Assembly: GCA_034508935.3 (NCBI GenBank) | Contig: CM067443.1 | Coordinates: 125,240,672 to 125,304,671 of the forward strand | Source of the DNA: Berghia stephanieae | Lineage: Eukaryota > Mollusca > Gastropoda > Nudibranchia > Aeolidiidae | Reading direction: 5' to 3' | Length of the DNA stretch: 64,000 nucleotides | Shown: one piece after another, positions 1-12,354 of the stretch | Position numbering within the stretch: the stretch's first letter is position 1 | Layout: each line of letters begins with the position of its first letter | The notes under the pieces: model-generated | Database searches by the model: none | Seen by the model: the letters and a program-made list of their open reading frames with translations, nothing else | What the model was told of the DNA's origin: nothing | Program-made: the position numbers and the translations under genes

Positions 1-904
1 TTTTTCCGCTTGTCAGAGAGTAGTTTATGTGTGTGCAGCGTTGGAGAAATAGCTTCGCATGGAAGAAGGTTGCCTATTTCTTGGATTTCTTTGTCTAATG
101 TTACAGGGAGAGTTGTCAATTTTTCTCTAAATGTGCTACATCGTCGGAAGCAATCGTAAATTACCATGATGGTGTATTTATGGCGCTCGTCAATATATGG
201 CCAGAAAGTTGCCATCTTTATTTTGTCATGATGAGATTGGCTTGTGAGGTGTCACATCGTTCATATGATTCCTCATTAGAGATCTTTGCAAGGTAAAATA
301 TTCCTCATTAGAGATCTTTGCAAGCTAACAGATTCCAAGGAATATTCTCAATTGTTTGCAATGGGTGGCAACAATTGAGTTAATTTTCTTTTCTGTAAGT
401 GTCCATGTGGAGCAATTACACATAAGCATGGGCAAAACAATAGCGTTCTACAATATGATATGTCTCTCATAGTTGATTTCATGTCTTCTCATGAAAATAT
501 GTTGCATGCTTTGAAGGGAGCGATGGCTATATTCTTCTCCTATTGATGTCCTACTCTGAATCTCCATGTAGGGATCCAAGGTTGCGGTATGGCTTCCATT
601 ATTGTTGTTTTTTGTTGACTTAAATGTAAACGATTTCCGCCATATTTACCTAGAGATTCTTTTTTCCAAGTGAGCTGACAATGATATCAAGAGAGGTTTT
701 ATTTTTGGTTCATTTGATGATCTGTATATGAAGTCTACATCCTATGTGTAGTTAAGCGTATTTGATGTTGTTGACAGAGACAAAAGTGGCAACAGGTCTC
801 GCAGGACTCCATCCAAATAAATGATAAATAGTATCGGGAATAGCTGTTTCCTAGTGGCATGCCAATAATTGTGTTTATTGAGCCAGAAATCTCCACCCTG
901 TTGA
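1..904 (-). mobile_element. Antisense LINE reverse-transcriptase fragment, decayed
   Basis: Read on the minus strand, this stretch gives broken reverse-transcriptase blocks. ILFIIYLDGVLRDL appears near 860-790, followed by a catalytic-box remnant (LNYT, a stop, then DVDFI) near 755-735. Further downstream come NAIVLPMLMCNCSTWTLTEK and HCKQLRIFLGI, which are typical of the region after the palm domain. Stops and frame changes interrupt every block, so the copy is dead. A 24-bp direct duplication (about 270-293 and 301-324) lies inside it. The upstream part of the same element continues at 1220-1540 beyond an inserted SINE. I cannot assign the clade. Confidence 0.65.
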
Positions 905-911
905 TAGAGTT

Positions 912-1212
912 GTGCGGCTATGTGGTCTAGTGGTATGACACTCGCTTTCGGATCGGACGGTCCTGGGTTCGAGCCTCGCTCGGCGCATAGTTGAGTCCTT
1001 GGAGAAGGCTCGTTACTCACATTCTCTCACCGTACTCAAGTGTAAAATGAGTACCTGGCCGTTAACAGCGTTGTTTCTGTCCAAAAATTTGTAATATCGC
1101 CTGACAGGCGTCATGTCTCGTCCTACATGTTATGTGTTGCTGTTGGCCAGGGACCCCTTGTAAAGCGCTTTGAGCACGTTTAGTGGATATTGCGCTATAT
1201 AAAAGCTCAAGT
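912..1212 (+). mobile_element. SINE family A, full-length copy (tRNA-derived)
   Basis: The head resembles a tRNA: an A-box-like stretch (TATGTGGTCTAGTGGTATG) and a B-box-like GGTTCGAGCCTC about 40 bases later. A body with a 'cgcctgacaggcgtcatg' stretch and a tail ending GCGCTATATAAAAGCTCAAG follow. A 7-bp direct repeat TAGAGTT (905-911 and 1213-1219) flanks it and looks like a target-site duplication. It splits an older antisense LINE. This is the best-preserved copy and serves as the reference for the other family A copies. Confidence 0.8.
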
Positions 1213-1219
1213 TAGAGTT

Positions 1220-1540
1220 ACTGAAGAACGCGTACTAGTTTTAGGTCGTTTGGCGTAAAGAATGTAATCAGTATGGTCATCAGTTTTCACCCGTCAATTG
1301 TGTCGACTGCTGACAACATGTCTATGCCCGAGATTGTATGTTCCACTTTGCATGGTTGTACTTGATCCACCATCCAAATAGTGTCGCTAGTGCTACTGAA
1401 TCTGGCTGTGATGATGACAAACAGATTTTGACTTTGGGCTTTATCCTATTCAGGTGGTAATGCTCAAGCCTTCTCTGAATCTTGTGAGCATTACAATATA
1501 CCGCAGGTTGTTGATGGGCCTTCCAGTTTAATATGAGTAC
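1220..1540 (-). mobile_element. Upstream part of the antisense LINE at 1-904
   Basis: The minus strand gives an upstream palm-domain segment: WMVDQVQPCKVEHTISGIDM followed by LSAVDTIDG, which corresponds to reverse-transcriptase motif A (usual form D-x-S-x-A-F-D-T-I). It lies where the 5' continuation of the LINE at 1-904 should be, and the SINE at 912-1212 separates the two. Several stops interrupt it. Confidence 0.55.
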
Positions 1541-2040
1541 TATTTTCTTTTCTATGATATGTAAACACTTCTTTGTAACTGTCGTATAATTCTAAGTAAG
1601 CATAATAAATCTAATTTATAACTTAGCAATGTTTTGAAAATCAAAGTTTAAAATCGTTAATTATTGGAATATATAGTGTGTTATTTTTTTTTTGGTTCTC
1701 ATTAATACTTATACAAACACACATACACACACACACACACACATACACACACACTACAAAATACTCATAATCCTGTTGATGTGGGGATAATACATTTAGA
1801 GCAAAGTTGAAAAGTTTGTTTTAAATATCATTGATTTTGATTATTGAATGTCTCATATTTAATACATTCTCTTTGTGAAGTGAAACTACTTCTTGATGCA
1901 GTAATAGCATGAATGATTAAATTTGTTGGTAAATGTTGCAAAATAGTAAATTGTATGTATTTTTACTTTCTATATTATTTTTTAAAAAAGGTTGTAATCA
2001 ATTGGTCATTTCAATACAATCACTTTTATATTTCTGATAG
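1541..2040. other. Intronic AT-rich sequence with an (AC)n tract
   Basis: There is no coding signal. A CA-rich simple repeat lies at about 1712-1755. The stretch ends in the acceptor TTTCTGATAG in front of the kinase exon at 2041. Confidence 0.6.
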
Positions 2041-2158
2041 ACTTTGTGGCTATGAGCCATTTCGGGATGATGATCCTTGTAATCTCTTCAAGAAAATCAT
2101 AAAAGGAAAACATGAGTTCTCTCTCTTGGATTGGGAAAAAAGTGGAGAAAATGCTAGG
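2041..2158 (+). CDS. CaMKIV-like protein kinase, C-lobe exon
   Basis: This is an internal exon of a calcium/calmodulin-dependent serine/threonine kinase, which phosphorylates proteins in response to calcium. The acceptor is ...TGATAG and the donor is AGG|GTATGT. The exon reads LCGYEPFRDDDPCNLF then KKIIKGKHEF and ends SGENAR. In CaMKI/CaMKIV the equivalent block begins LCG(Y/F)xPF, is acidic, and leads to the segment before 'AKD'. The L-C-G-x-E-P-F form is closest to CaMKIV. The exon ends on a complete codon (phase 0) and the next exon continues in frame, as in other CaMK genes. The kinase N-lobe and catalytic loop must lie on exons before the window. Family membership is well supported; the paralogue is less certain. 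Confidence 0.8.
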
Positions 2159-2798
2159 GTATGTGTTTTTTGTTTTGTTTTTGTTTTCGAATGTTGCCTT
2201 TAACAAAATCAATTAAGTGAGGAAAATTTAATCACTTTAACTTATATAAGGAGTTTATTAACCATCCAACCAGTCAAGTTTTAGATAGAAAAATATAATT
2301 ACCCAATCTATAGTATATTTTTGCAATTCCACAGTTCATATTATACTCCTTCAATCTCCGATTATATTTTTGTGGCTGGATAAACAATGTATATTCAACT
2401 CCTATTAAGTGAAAGGATTAACTATTTAGATTTTGTATACCTATCAGATGTTCTTTTCTCTTTGAACAACAGTAAAATCTTGTTCTATTAAAGAACTTAA
2501 GAAATTTGTTCTTTGAATTTGAGTAGTTAAAATCAGTAGCGTTATAAGGGTATTCAATCATATATTTTAGTGCGATCTTATATCATATTTTTATAAATGA
2601 TCAAATATGTTCAATTCCAGGTTAACTGCGTTTATATAAATACTCCATCCATGAAATCAATAGATGGTATGGTTTTTCTGTATTGAAAATATATATTTTC
2701 TATCTTTTCATTTCCTATGACATTATTTTGAGTCATAGTCAATTAATTTTGCTACTGTACTGAAACACTCTAAATGTTTTTTCTACGTTTAAATACAG

Positions 2799-2957
2799 GA
2801 TATAATCCGAAAATTGCTGACCCTTGATCCCAAAAAGCGCATGACGGCAGTCGGAGCGTGCAGAAATCTATGGGTTTTAGGATTTGCTTGCAAGACAGAT
2901 CATTTGGAGGACACAGTTGAGAGAATCAAAATTTTTAACGAAAGGAGAAAAGAAAAG
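2799..2957 (+). CDS. CaMKIV-like protein kinase, end of kinase domain and autoinhibitory start
   Basis: The acceptor is AAATACAG|GATATA. The exon opens DIIRKLLTLDPKKRMT, matching subdomain XI of CaM kinases (CaMKIV has a similar L-D-P-K-K-R-L-T). It then gives HLEDTVERIKIFNERRKEK, the counterpart of the 'FNARRKLK' start of the autoinhibitory/calmodulin-binding helix in CaMKII, CaMKIV and CASK. The usual H-P-W motif reads N-L-W, an odd change. The 3' boundary is uncertain. A GC donor after AAG at 2957 would keep phase 0 with the exon at 6079, but GCATGG is a weak donor. Without splicing, the frame runs on to a stop at about 3059 through sequence that does not look coding. Confidence 0.75.
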
Positions 2958-3998
2958 GCATGGCTTCCCCATTTGCCTGTTTGTTCAATCCATCCCGATA
3001 CTAACCCTCATATGCTTCTTATACAAGAAAGACCGCGAGAAGCTAGTGATTGGACGTAGAAATATTGCTTTATATAAGGAGAGAGTTAGATTAAAGAAAG
3101 TTGGTTGAAGAATAAAAGCTAGTGGTGGCCAAATTAGCCAATAAAATGGAGAAAAAAAGGAAGTAAAGTGTGTAAAAGGGGACAACACAAAGTAAACAGA
3201 GGATGGGGAACTTGCAAATCTCAATACATAATTGTATGTTTATTTTCATCAATATTGATAAATTCACCAGCTTGCCTTTGCAAAGAATTTATTTTTATAC
3301 TTTTTATATTAATTCCTATTTGTGTGGTTTAGTAGAAGAATCACCTCGCTGTGTCTGAAGCGGTAATGTTTAAAATAGTACATAATAGTGAAAAGAAGTC
3401 AACGCATGATTTATAATGCATGTTTCTACAAATAAGCCAATTCTTTAAATGAGTTACAATGGGGACAGGACTCATCTCTGACTTGAGAAGAATATTGTAA
3501 GTAAAACTAAAATGGGTGTCAGATAAAATGCAACATTTTAAATTGAGTTGCAATTGTTACTCATCAACTTCTTAGTATATTGCCACTAAAATTTCACATT
3601 TGACTTTAAAAGTAAACGAATGGGGAGTGTAAAATCGTATTGGAAATGATTGATGTATGCAAAAATAAATACAACCTGAACGGCCTAAAAACTCATTTTC
3701 CAATATTTTCTGCAAACACTCAAGAGACGGTCCATTTCAGTTTTCTCGTTTGTTAGTAAATCATTTTTGTTCTTTCCTATGTTTCGGCAATTATTGAAAT
3801 AAAATCAAATGAAAAAAAATACGGGAAGTATTAAACGTTCCTTATCTTTAAAGCCTGATCGTCACCCGAGCCAAGGTTGGAGTGATCCGATGATCATATG
3901 TGAGTTGTGAATTAATGGATTACTGCTCTTAGTTTATCAGAGAAAAGTAGATTTAAGTTATTCTACGGTACTTCAATAGAAAGTGTAATGCTTCGTAT
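2958..3998. other. Probable intron, no feature seen
   Basis: AT-rich sequence follows the kinase exon. No conserved exon for the calmodulin-binding helix could be found here by eye, and no recognisable repeat. Confidence 0.5.
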
Positions 3999-4191
3999 AG
4001 ATAGTATGCACTTGGCTAAGAAGCTCACAACATTGCCATAAGGAAGTATAACGGACCAACACACAAAATCATGTGTAATATTGACCGTTTAGAATCTGGT
4101 TAATTAATACCGTTTAGTGAAAATTACTCATAAACGCTGGCGGCAAAAAAGCAATAACAAAGACATGAGTAACATCATCTTTGTTGTATCT
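3999..4191 (+). mobile_element. MITE family C, diverged copy
   Basis: It starts ATAGATAGTATGCACTTGGC and ends near GTATCTAT, with the family landmarks AAGTATAACGGACCAACACA and ACTCATAAACGC. The inner GCCATCCG/CGGATGGC pair and the CRE site have both decayed here (GAGTAACATCATC). It sits in the probable intron between kinase exons. Confidence 0.75.
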
Positions 4192-5484
4192 ATGGCAAAC
4201 TGCATTATATCTAAGATCCAACTCTTTGGAAGTGCCATTATTAACGCCGACATTTTTGAGAACTGGTTTGCAGAGATGTCTTGTACTTTCTTTTACTTTG
4301 AATTGATTGGGTAAACTTTTCCAGGAAATAATATTATTTTTGTAAATTATTATTTAGCGATCAAAAAGAAAAGAAAATAGATGTTTTGTCATAATTTTCA
4401 AAATCGACCAAGTTTTTAACAATTGAACATGTTTGTGAATTTTCTGGGATCATGTTTTTCAGCTTTATAGCTCCATCTTGTCAGCTCTTCTTAGCGTGTT
4501 GAGCTGCCTTTGATGCATTTTAAATTTCGCTCACAGTCAATAACTTTGACATATCACACCGAGTCCTATTTTTCTGGATAGTATTTAATTTACTCACTCG
4601 TTTGTCATCGCATTTTGCAAGTACAATTTTAGTTACTGTAACTAATTTACGATGTGGTTTTTCTCAGACTTGCACTCAAATTGAATATTGCTTTTATCTG
4701 ACATGACATCCGCTATAGATGCTCCTAAAGAATCATCAGTTATTCCAAACTAATCATCTACTATTTCTTTAAACATTTAAACTAATAGTTTTGAAAACAA
4801 AGAAAATCATTTTTTCCCACACATTTGAACTCTCTAAACAATTACTTTGTATTAAATAGTTATAAGTTTTAAAGCCTTGGAATAAAACTAAATTCTAAAC
4901 CGATTAAGGTGTACTTTCGAAGTCTTTCCTTTTCACAATAATTAAAATGCTAACATGTTACTCCTTAGTAGTTTATTGTGGCATTGTTATTAATATTATT
5001 GTTATTTTTGTGTATTTATCTTTTGCTGTCATAATTATTTACGTTAGCAATATAATTCGCAATTAATTTTTTTGTTTACTTTTTCTACGTGAAACTACTT
5101 TACTTCAAATAACTTTTAAGTTTCTCTCTTATGGATCCAAAAGTTTGTTTCACTTCAATTGAGAGGATGTTTTAAATTTTTTTTGTATTTTAACAGTTTC
5201 AAGTTAAAAAACTAATGTTAAAAATTGCAACGGTTCAAATTTACTTATGAAAACTTGTTTATACTGTATACTTTTTGAGTCACGTTCAACGTTTACCGAT
5301 GTGTAAATAAACTAAAAAGTTAGGTTTTTGTTTTTATTTACATGTAGTTTCTTGCTCTTACAATAAAGGAATAAGCAAACTCTTAATACTTATTCACCAA
5401 AATATATCGCATTAACAGTCATAGGAAACTGTAATCCTTATAATATAATTATTTTTCTTCTTTTTCGTATTCCTCATCTTCTTT
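4192..5484. other. Intronic AT-rich sequence, no feature seen
   Basis: No open frame, exon signature or repeat stands out. The base composition is very AT-rich. Confidence 0.5.
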
Positions 5485-5493
5485 TTCATCATT

Positions 5494-5571
<78 letters not shown>

Positions 5572-5578
5572 GTTGTCG

Positions 5579-5643
<65 letters not shown>
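5485..5643 (+). repeat. (CAT)n microsatellite
   Basis: About 50 CAT triplets with one interruption (CGTTGTCGT near 5572). It is flanked by a CTT-rich pyrimidine stretch up to about 5680. Confidence 0.95.
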
Positions 5644-5644
<1 letters not shown>

Positions 5645-6078
5645 ACTTCTTCTTCTTCATCTTTTTCTTCCTGTTCTTCTTAATTGCTTTCAAGGTATAT
5701 AATATGACACCACATAAAGTGATTATGTACGTTTTCAGTTTTTAAGATTCCTATTTGATATTTTTGAAAATTTGAAATTAAATTTCAATAATTTGTTTAT
5801 GAACATCTTTATCATTTTGATTGATATTTAGATATGTGAGTAAAAATAATAAGAACAATTAGGGCCATCATTAAGAACGATTTCGAACGACATACAAGTT
5901 AATTGATAAAAATGTCCTCTGTATAATTTTAGTCCTAATGCCTGTAATATGTAATTTTAGCAGCAACTCTTAAAATGCTATGATAATGTTCCTAAGATGT
6001 TAATTCTATTTTTGTTTTGTTTTTCATAATCAGATTCAAGACTAATTTTATTAATGATATTTCATATTTTGTAATCAG

Positions 6079-6220
6079 CCAGAGATGATGCAAGTATCCC
6101 AAACTCCTCGTAGTCGAGCCACGAGTCGAATGACGATCCAGCCAGACTCGTACAGTCTTCCACAAACTCCAATCCCAAACATTGAAATCACCAATTCTGA
6201 AAAAGGAGGCGATGCTTCTG
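6079..6220 (+). CDS. Probable coding exon, Ser/Thr/Pro-rich tail, likely of the kinase gene
   Basis: The acceptor is TTTTGTAATCAG and the donor is TCTG|GTGAGG. The open frame reads PEMMQVSQTPRSRATSRM, then TIQPDSYSLPQTPIPNIEI and ends SEKGGDAS plus one base (phase 1). Codon content is far less AT-biased than the flanks, which supports real coding sequence. The exon can join the kinase exon ending at 2957 in phase 0. A low-complexity Ser/Thr/Pro tail after the kinase domain would fit a CaMKIV-type protein. It could instead belong to another gene on the same strand. Further 3' exons were not found. Confidence 0.6.
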
Positions 6221-6340
6221 GTGAGGGGATATAATGCTACTATTAGAGAATTAATGTGGACGATTTGTAATTTCTTCTCTGACTGAGCAATTTTAAATAC
6301 GAGTGTTCTAAATATCATTTGCCTACTTTACATTGCATTT

Positions 6341-6775
6341 GAAGTGCATTGAACCTGATCGGGGTTGGATATTATTCTAACTGTCTTTTTATTTTGTTGT
6401 TTTGTTTTTTGTTGTTGTTGTAATCTATAATGCACAGCTCTGTGTTTTTCAATTCTCCATCCATCAGTCAATTGCATTTTTACGAGCTTATTTTTCACTT
6501 GTCACACATGTTGCTTTTACCAAAAATATCATGTAAATTTTACACATTTTAAAGTGCATTGAACCTGATGAATACAATCGGGATTGGATATTATATTATA
6601 AATGTCTTTTAATTTTGTTGCTTTTTATTTTTTTTTGGGTAATATATAATGCACCACTCTATATTATTTTTCAATTCTCCATCCATCAGTCAATTGCACT
6701 TTACAAGCTTATTTTTCAAATTTGTCACACATATTGTTTTTACCAAAATTTTTTTACAAAAATCATGCAGATTTT
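6341..6775 (+). repeat. Diverged tandem duplication, unit about 210 bp, two copies
   Basis: The units begin at about 6341 and 6551 with AAGTGCATTGAACCTGAT. Both contain TCCATCCATCAGTCAATTGC and TTGTCACACAT. Small indels separate them. It lies just downstream of the exon at 6079-6220. Confidence 0.85.
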
Positions 6776-9700
6776 GCACGTTTTATCAATTCGGTAAAAA
6801 AGCAATATTTTATACAACTATGGATTAATGAAATCTATTTTCAAGTTATTGTTATTTTAGAATTTTAAGTAAAAAGCATAAATAAGCCTCCAATCATAGG
6901 ATTTGAATTAGAAATACTATGTTGCTTTATCCTGTTGTCTCCTCTGTGCTTTTCCTTTTCTCAAGTTTTTGTAAGTATGTTTTCCCCATACAATATCTCA
7001 CTTTATAAAATTTCAATGTAAGATGTGATTTATGATACTCATTTTAAAACACTTAATGAAACTGCGCCATACGATCATATTTTCCAAAGTACATACTTTA
7101 TTTTTTTATACAAATAATGTAGTTTATCCTCTTTTAAGTAAGTAATAATACATTTGTCATAATCTTATAAACATGTTTTACTCTCAAAGTGCTTTAATTT
7201 TTAGATACTTTTTTCCTCTTGAGATTAATTAAACATTATTTATGTGACTATAACTTCTATAAAAATCAACCCAGAGTGATTTCTCTATTGAATTAATAAA
7301 GCCATATTATTTTTTGACGGGACTACACTTACTTCTCTTGTCTCATGCTTTAAGAATTTTGAGTCTGCTTACAATTTATAGTTATATGTATGATGCTGAT
7401 AATATTGTAATAGAAGATATAGAAGATATTTTATTAGGACAACTGTTCAATCTTTCCAATTTAAATTGTAATGGTGCTTGTATTTTCCTTTATCTGTAAT
7501 ATCAATAAACTGTGTCCAACCATCTATCTTATCAATAAGTACTACATAAAATAAAAGACTCTACTTCCATTGTTATGCAGCAATATAATTATTAAATATA
7601 ATGACAATTTAAGCAATATGTATTTCTATAATAATATTTCATTCACGTCACTGCTAAAATAGCTAGTAACTTGAATCCACTGCTTATAGTTCTTGGTGTT
7701 TAAGCGTTAACACGTTTTAAAATAGACTTCAGTATTATAAAAGCTCCAAATAATCCCATCGTGATATGAAGATAAATTCTCCAAGAGTTGTTTCAGTAAG
7801 GGGGTGTTGTCAAAATATCGATAAATATAGAGTGGGCTACAAATTGACATGCATTATATTTCATATACATCCTTACACTATTTGTGTTGCATTTTAATTG
7901 TGTGTTGCATAAAGAAAAATAATATTTTCGTTTTTGATTATTCTAAAAACAATGTTTATCCTATATTATTGCATTCCTACTTCTATTTCTGCTGTTTTAT
8001 ATCCCCCCCCCCCCCCCCCCCCCCCACAATTTTTTACTGTGGCCTCGAAATGGATTTACTATTTTCTACTCAATAATTTATTAAACTTACTTTCACACCA
8101 CACATACTCAATCTAATTAAGATTCAGAGATTTTATTCCCAATGTCATAACTTGAGTTTATTACATTGAAATATATACATATAAATAGAATGATAAAGTA
8201 GATTATCTTTCTCATTATATTAAGTTTCTTATCAGTGACTTTTCCATCTTATTGCGAGCCTTTGATGCTGGCGATATCCGCCCAGAGATGTCAATAAATC
8301 AACTGGTACAACCTTTGTAGACTTTTATCCTATTCTGATAATCCACATTGCGTTAAGCTACATCTCTTTTGTTAGCAACAGAGCACTGTCAAACCACAAT
8401 TCATGATATGATTCTCCCAAATCCAACTTACACTCTACCCATGTATAAGAATATGTTAGTTTTGCATGCCTTTAGTCATAAGAGAATTAATGAAAGTTAT
8501 GTTTCATTGTTAAATTGTGTGTTTTAATGTTTGTAAATCATATCATATTCTTTTGGCGGTTTTTTGACTCTTGTTAATGATTTATTGTTACAATCACTTG
8601 AATTTAATACCGGGCAATATTAATGAACACGAGGACAAATGAGAAACGATTCTCTTTTATTTCTGGAGAGCGAGTCTTCATCACCTTTTTTTTTTTTTTG
8701 ACGAATTTGCCTTTTTTATTAAAACCCGTTGATGGCTCATCGACGAACAAATATTAATTTTAAAATGTAAAAGAGAGTGGGTTTCGGAACTCATGTCTGC
8801 ACTGAATGTAATTTCAAGCATTGTTTTACATGTTATGTTTAGTCATCGAAAGCTTTATATGTAATTTTGACAGTATTACCTCTTGCATGGTTTTGTTTTG
8901 AATAAAAATTATTTAAAAATAATTTTGAATTACAAACTCATTTGTTGCTGTTTTTTAAAAATAACTGTTCTATAAAACTAAACAACTCATATTTAACAAG
9001 AAGATAAATTAAATATTATGTAAGAACGTGAACTTTTATTCATTGAAACACATAATATACACAAAAATAATTATAATTGCAATAAGTCTTAAGAAGTTCT
9101 TTTATATTTTCACTTTCTTTTAACATAAATGAAATTCATATAAGTGACAGACATAACAATGGCAATGACCTTGCTGAATATAATAATTAAAAGGATTTAA
9201 ATAAATCCAAAAGTCGGAAAGCATGATATCCTGATTAGACGGAAGAAATGAGGAAAAGGCTTCAGATTCAGATTCAGAGTTTAAGATTGAAATGATAAGA
9301 ATTGGGACATTAAGTAAAATAAATATAAAGGAACAATACTCTTTCTTTTCAATAGAGACATTTACTTTAACTCTGCAAAGCTTAGAATTCACCTTTAAGT
9401 ACCAAGTTGATCCCAACATAACAACAACAAAATATATTTGATAGATTTTTGACCGATATCCGAAAATTATATTGACACGACAGCCAATAGAGTCTTCGAA
9501 GACTTTTTTCGAGGTTAATAAATTGCGGATTTCGGTTAAAAATCATTGTATATAACGCTTTATTTTCATATCTAATTAAGGGTAAAATAGAGCTGAAGAT
9601 AACACCATTAAACTTTTTTTTTGTGTGCACCAAATTCGCAATTGATCAGATATCCCTGACAACTTGTAATGGTTAAGGAGCCATGAAATACTTAGAAAAG

Positions 9701-10954
9701 TACAAGAGATTAATGTCATCTAAGAGCGAGATCGGACCTCATATATCTAGACAGCTGTGCTACTATTACTTACCATTAACCCCAGAACGTATCCGACATT
9801 TGCGATGATTAGGTGTTCATAATTTTCACAAAGAGTAAATATCTATATTTCCTCATAATTTCTGGTGCTGTTATTTTACAAACAAAGTTGAATATGTCAA
9901 AAGGTAGGTAAGCATGAGAGGATGCTCCAAAAACATTGTTTTGTTGAAAAATATGACTAGACTATAAGTAAAAAACAAAGAAGCAGGCTAAAGTTAAAAT
10001 GTTGGATTAAAGTGGACTATGCAATCCAAGGCAAATAAACATTTGTTTAGAAATATGTGATTTTGAATGTACACGGCGCACTGGACCTACACTTCATATT
10101 ATTTTCCAATTAACAAACGATGAATAAAATAAAATAAATAAGGTAATGGTGTAAAGGCCAGTGGATACTTTATTGTAATCTTTTCCATCCCCATTTACCT
10201 ATCATTTGCAATTTCCACTTGGGGTTGTATTCTTGTAATAAATTGTGACTAGAATGACTACTAAGCTGCAGAAGCTATGGGCTGGAAAACGTATTGGAGA
10301 ACAACAACAACAACAAAAACATGAATATAGCAACATTGAAAATGAGAGTGACTTTTCACCATAGTTCATTAGGAAAGACTTGTCGAGAACTTTCCTCCCG
10401 ATTTTCTGGATTATACTGTTTAACTGTTTTTGCTTTATATCAGGAAGAGTTCTGAGACTGAAACGTTACATGATGAGTATTTCGTTCATTTCTTTTTCTT
10501 AAACTTTAATTTTCTGTTCAATATTGCCTTATACTTATTATATCATACCCCAGTGAAATCTGCTGTTGATTAGCAGATACCAAAGGCTAGAACATCCCGT
10601 TCATTACTCATTCATGACAACACCGCTCTTCACAAAGCAAGAGCTATAACTAGAGCCTCGAGTTCCCGCGAAAGTTTAGGTGCCGAATATTTTGGGTTGA
10701 ATATTTAGCAGTAGCAGGCAGCTACATAGAATTCATGAATACATCTGAACAAAAAAAGAAAATGAGGCAAAAAATCTGAGACCAAAATGTTGCACATAAC
10801 GTTTTCTCAATGTATAATGGTAACGTTTAATTCCATGAAAGGGTTATTATAGCCAAGACTCGTTTATGGTGTTTTGACAAAATAATTACGAAGATATTAG
10901 AATCTTTTGTGTCATTGGATCATACTCAGTCTTGTGTAAGTGAATCAAAACATC
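6776..10954. other. AT-rich non-coding stretch
   Basis: Nothing coding could be supported. It holds a 23-base C run at about 8003-8025, which makes spurious proline-rich frames, and scattered A/T runs. Short AT-rich open frames near 9120-9633 on the minus strand have no recognisable protein character. This may be intron or 3' flank of the kinase gene. Confidence 0.5.
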
Positions 10955-12308
10955 GAGTTCCACAAGGATTGTTCTTACCACAGCACAGAAACTGCTCTGT
11001 GCTGTGTTGCGAGTGATTTGCTCGATGTTTTAGATGAAGGTTCTGTTTCTCTTCTGACATTATTAGACCTTTCGGCGGCGTTTGATACTATTGATCACGG
11101 TATTCTCATTAAACGACTTAATATAACCTTTGGCTTGTCTGGGACTGTCTTGCAGTGGTTTGAATCTTATTTAGATGGCAGAAAGCAACAGGTTATGATT
11201 TTAGATAAACTTTCTCGTCAACATACATTGTCTTTTGGTGTTCCTCAAGGCTCTGTTTTAGGTCCAATTCTTTTTGTTTTGTATACTTCTCCATTATCTA
11301 ATGTCATCACTGGTCATGGGCTGCGCTATCATCTCTATGCAGATGATACGCAACTTTATGCTACTGATAAAACTAAAAATCTCGAAAATATTGTGAAACG
11401 TGTGGAAGAATGTGTGACGGATGTGAAAGAGTGGATGGATGCAAACAAGTTGAAAATGAATGAGTCAAAAACAGAAGTGATGATTGTGGGAAATAGAGGG
11501 CAGTTGAAGGTGAATGATGGTCTTGAGGTGTTGATTGGGGGTGAAAAGATCAAAGTTTCAAAATTTGGGTGTCTATTTTGATTCAGAAATGAGAATGTCA
11601 GCTCACATTTCTGCTCTCTGTAAATCTTTATACTTTCAATTGAAGAAAATCAGTTCTATCCGTCAGTATATTGCAATTGGAACATGTAAAACATTGGTTG
11701 TTTCCCTCATTTTTTCGAAACTAGATTATTGTAACTCGCTGCTTGTCAACTTGCCTCAGGCTTCTATTAAACAATTACAACTACTGCAAAACAGTGCAGC
11801 AAGATTAGTTTTTGGCAAAAAAAAAATTTGATCATGCAACCCCTTTGTTGGCCTCTCTCACATGGTTGCCCATTGAAAAGCGCACATATTACAAAGCAGC
11901 GTGTCTTGTTTATAAGTGTTTGGCTGGTATAGCACCGGCATATCTCACAGATCACGTGGTCATGTGTAAATTTGAAAATTACACTTTAAGATCATGTAAT
12001 GACCAAACGAAAATTTCGGAAAAAAGATCAAGAACAAAATTTGGTGATAGATCGTTTGCTTGTTTCGGCCCCAAGATTTGGAATGAACTGCCACGTGGTC
12101 TGAGGGAGTGCAAGTCTTTACCTACTTTTAAAAAGAATCTCAAGACACATTTTTACTGTATTTGTTTTTCTTGACTCTATATGAATCCTTGATTTGGCTA
12201 TGAATTATTATTGTTGTTATTATTTTTTTTTTTCACTTAAAATTGATATTTATATTGTAAAGTGCCCAGAGCTTGTGTTTTACACGAGAATGAGCGCTAT
12301 ATAAATGT

Positions 12309-12353
<45 letters not shown>
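10955..12353 (+). mobile_element. 5'-truncated L2/CR1-like LINE, young
   Basis: The frame opens inside the reverse transcriptase with YHSTETALCCVASDLLDVLD. Motif A follows (LLDLSAAFDTIDH), then SFGVPQGSVLGPILFVLY and the catalytic box YADDTQLYATD. The C-terminal part gives FSKLDYCNSLLVNLP, AARLVFG, LTWLPIEKRTYYK and WNELPRGLRECKSLPTFKKN. Two frameshifts break it: one near 11560-11575 and one in an A run near 11815-11825. The 5' end, including the endonuclease, is missing. The 3' UTR ends GCGCTATATAAATGTG and an (ATT)n tail of about 44 bases. This order and tail suit the Jockey-superfamily L2/CR1 group; the exact clade is uncertain. Confidence 0.9.

Positions 12354-12354
<1 letters not shown>

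Noticed and set aside
912-985. True tRNA gene
   Set aside because: The tRNA-like head is followed by a fixed 230-base body and tail that recur in many copies with target duplication, so it is a SINE.
3843-3900. A GC-richer patch resembling a tRNA or SINE head
   Set aside because: Neither A-box nor B-box spacing could be found on either strand.
5992-6318. Minus-strand frame over the exon at 6079-6220
   Set aside because: Shadow of the + strand exon, which has splice sites and better composition.
7849-8116. Proline-rich frames
   Set aside because: Caused by a 23-base C run.
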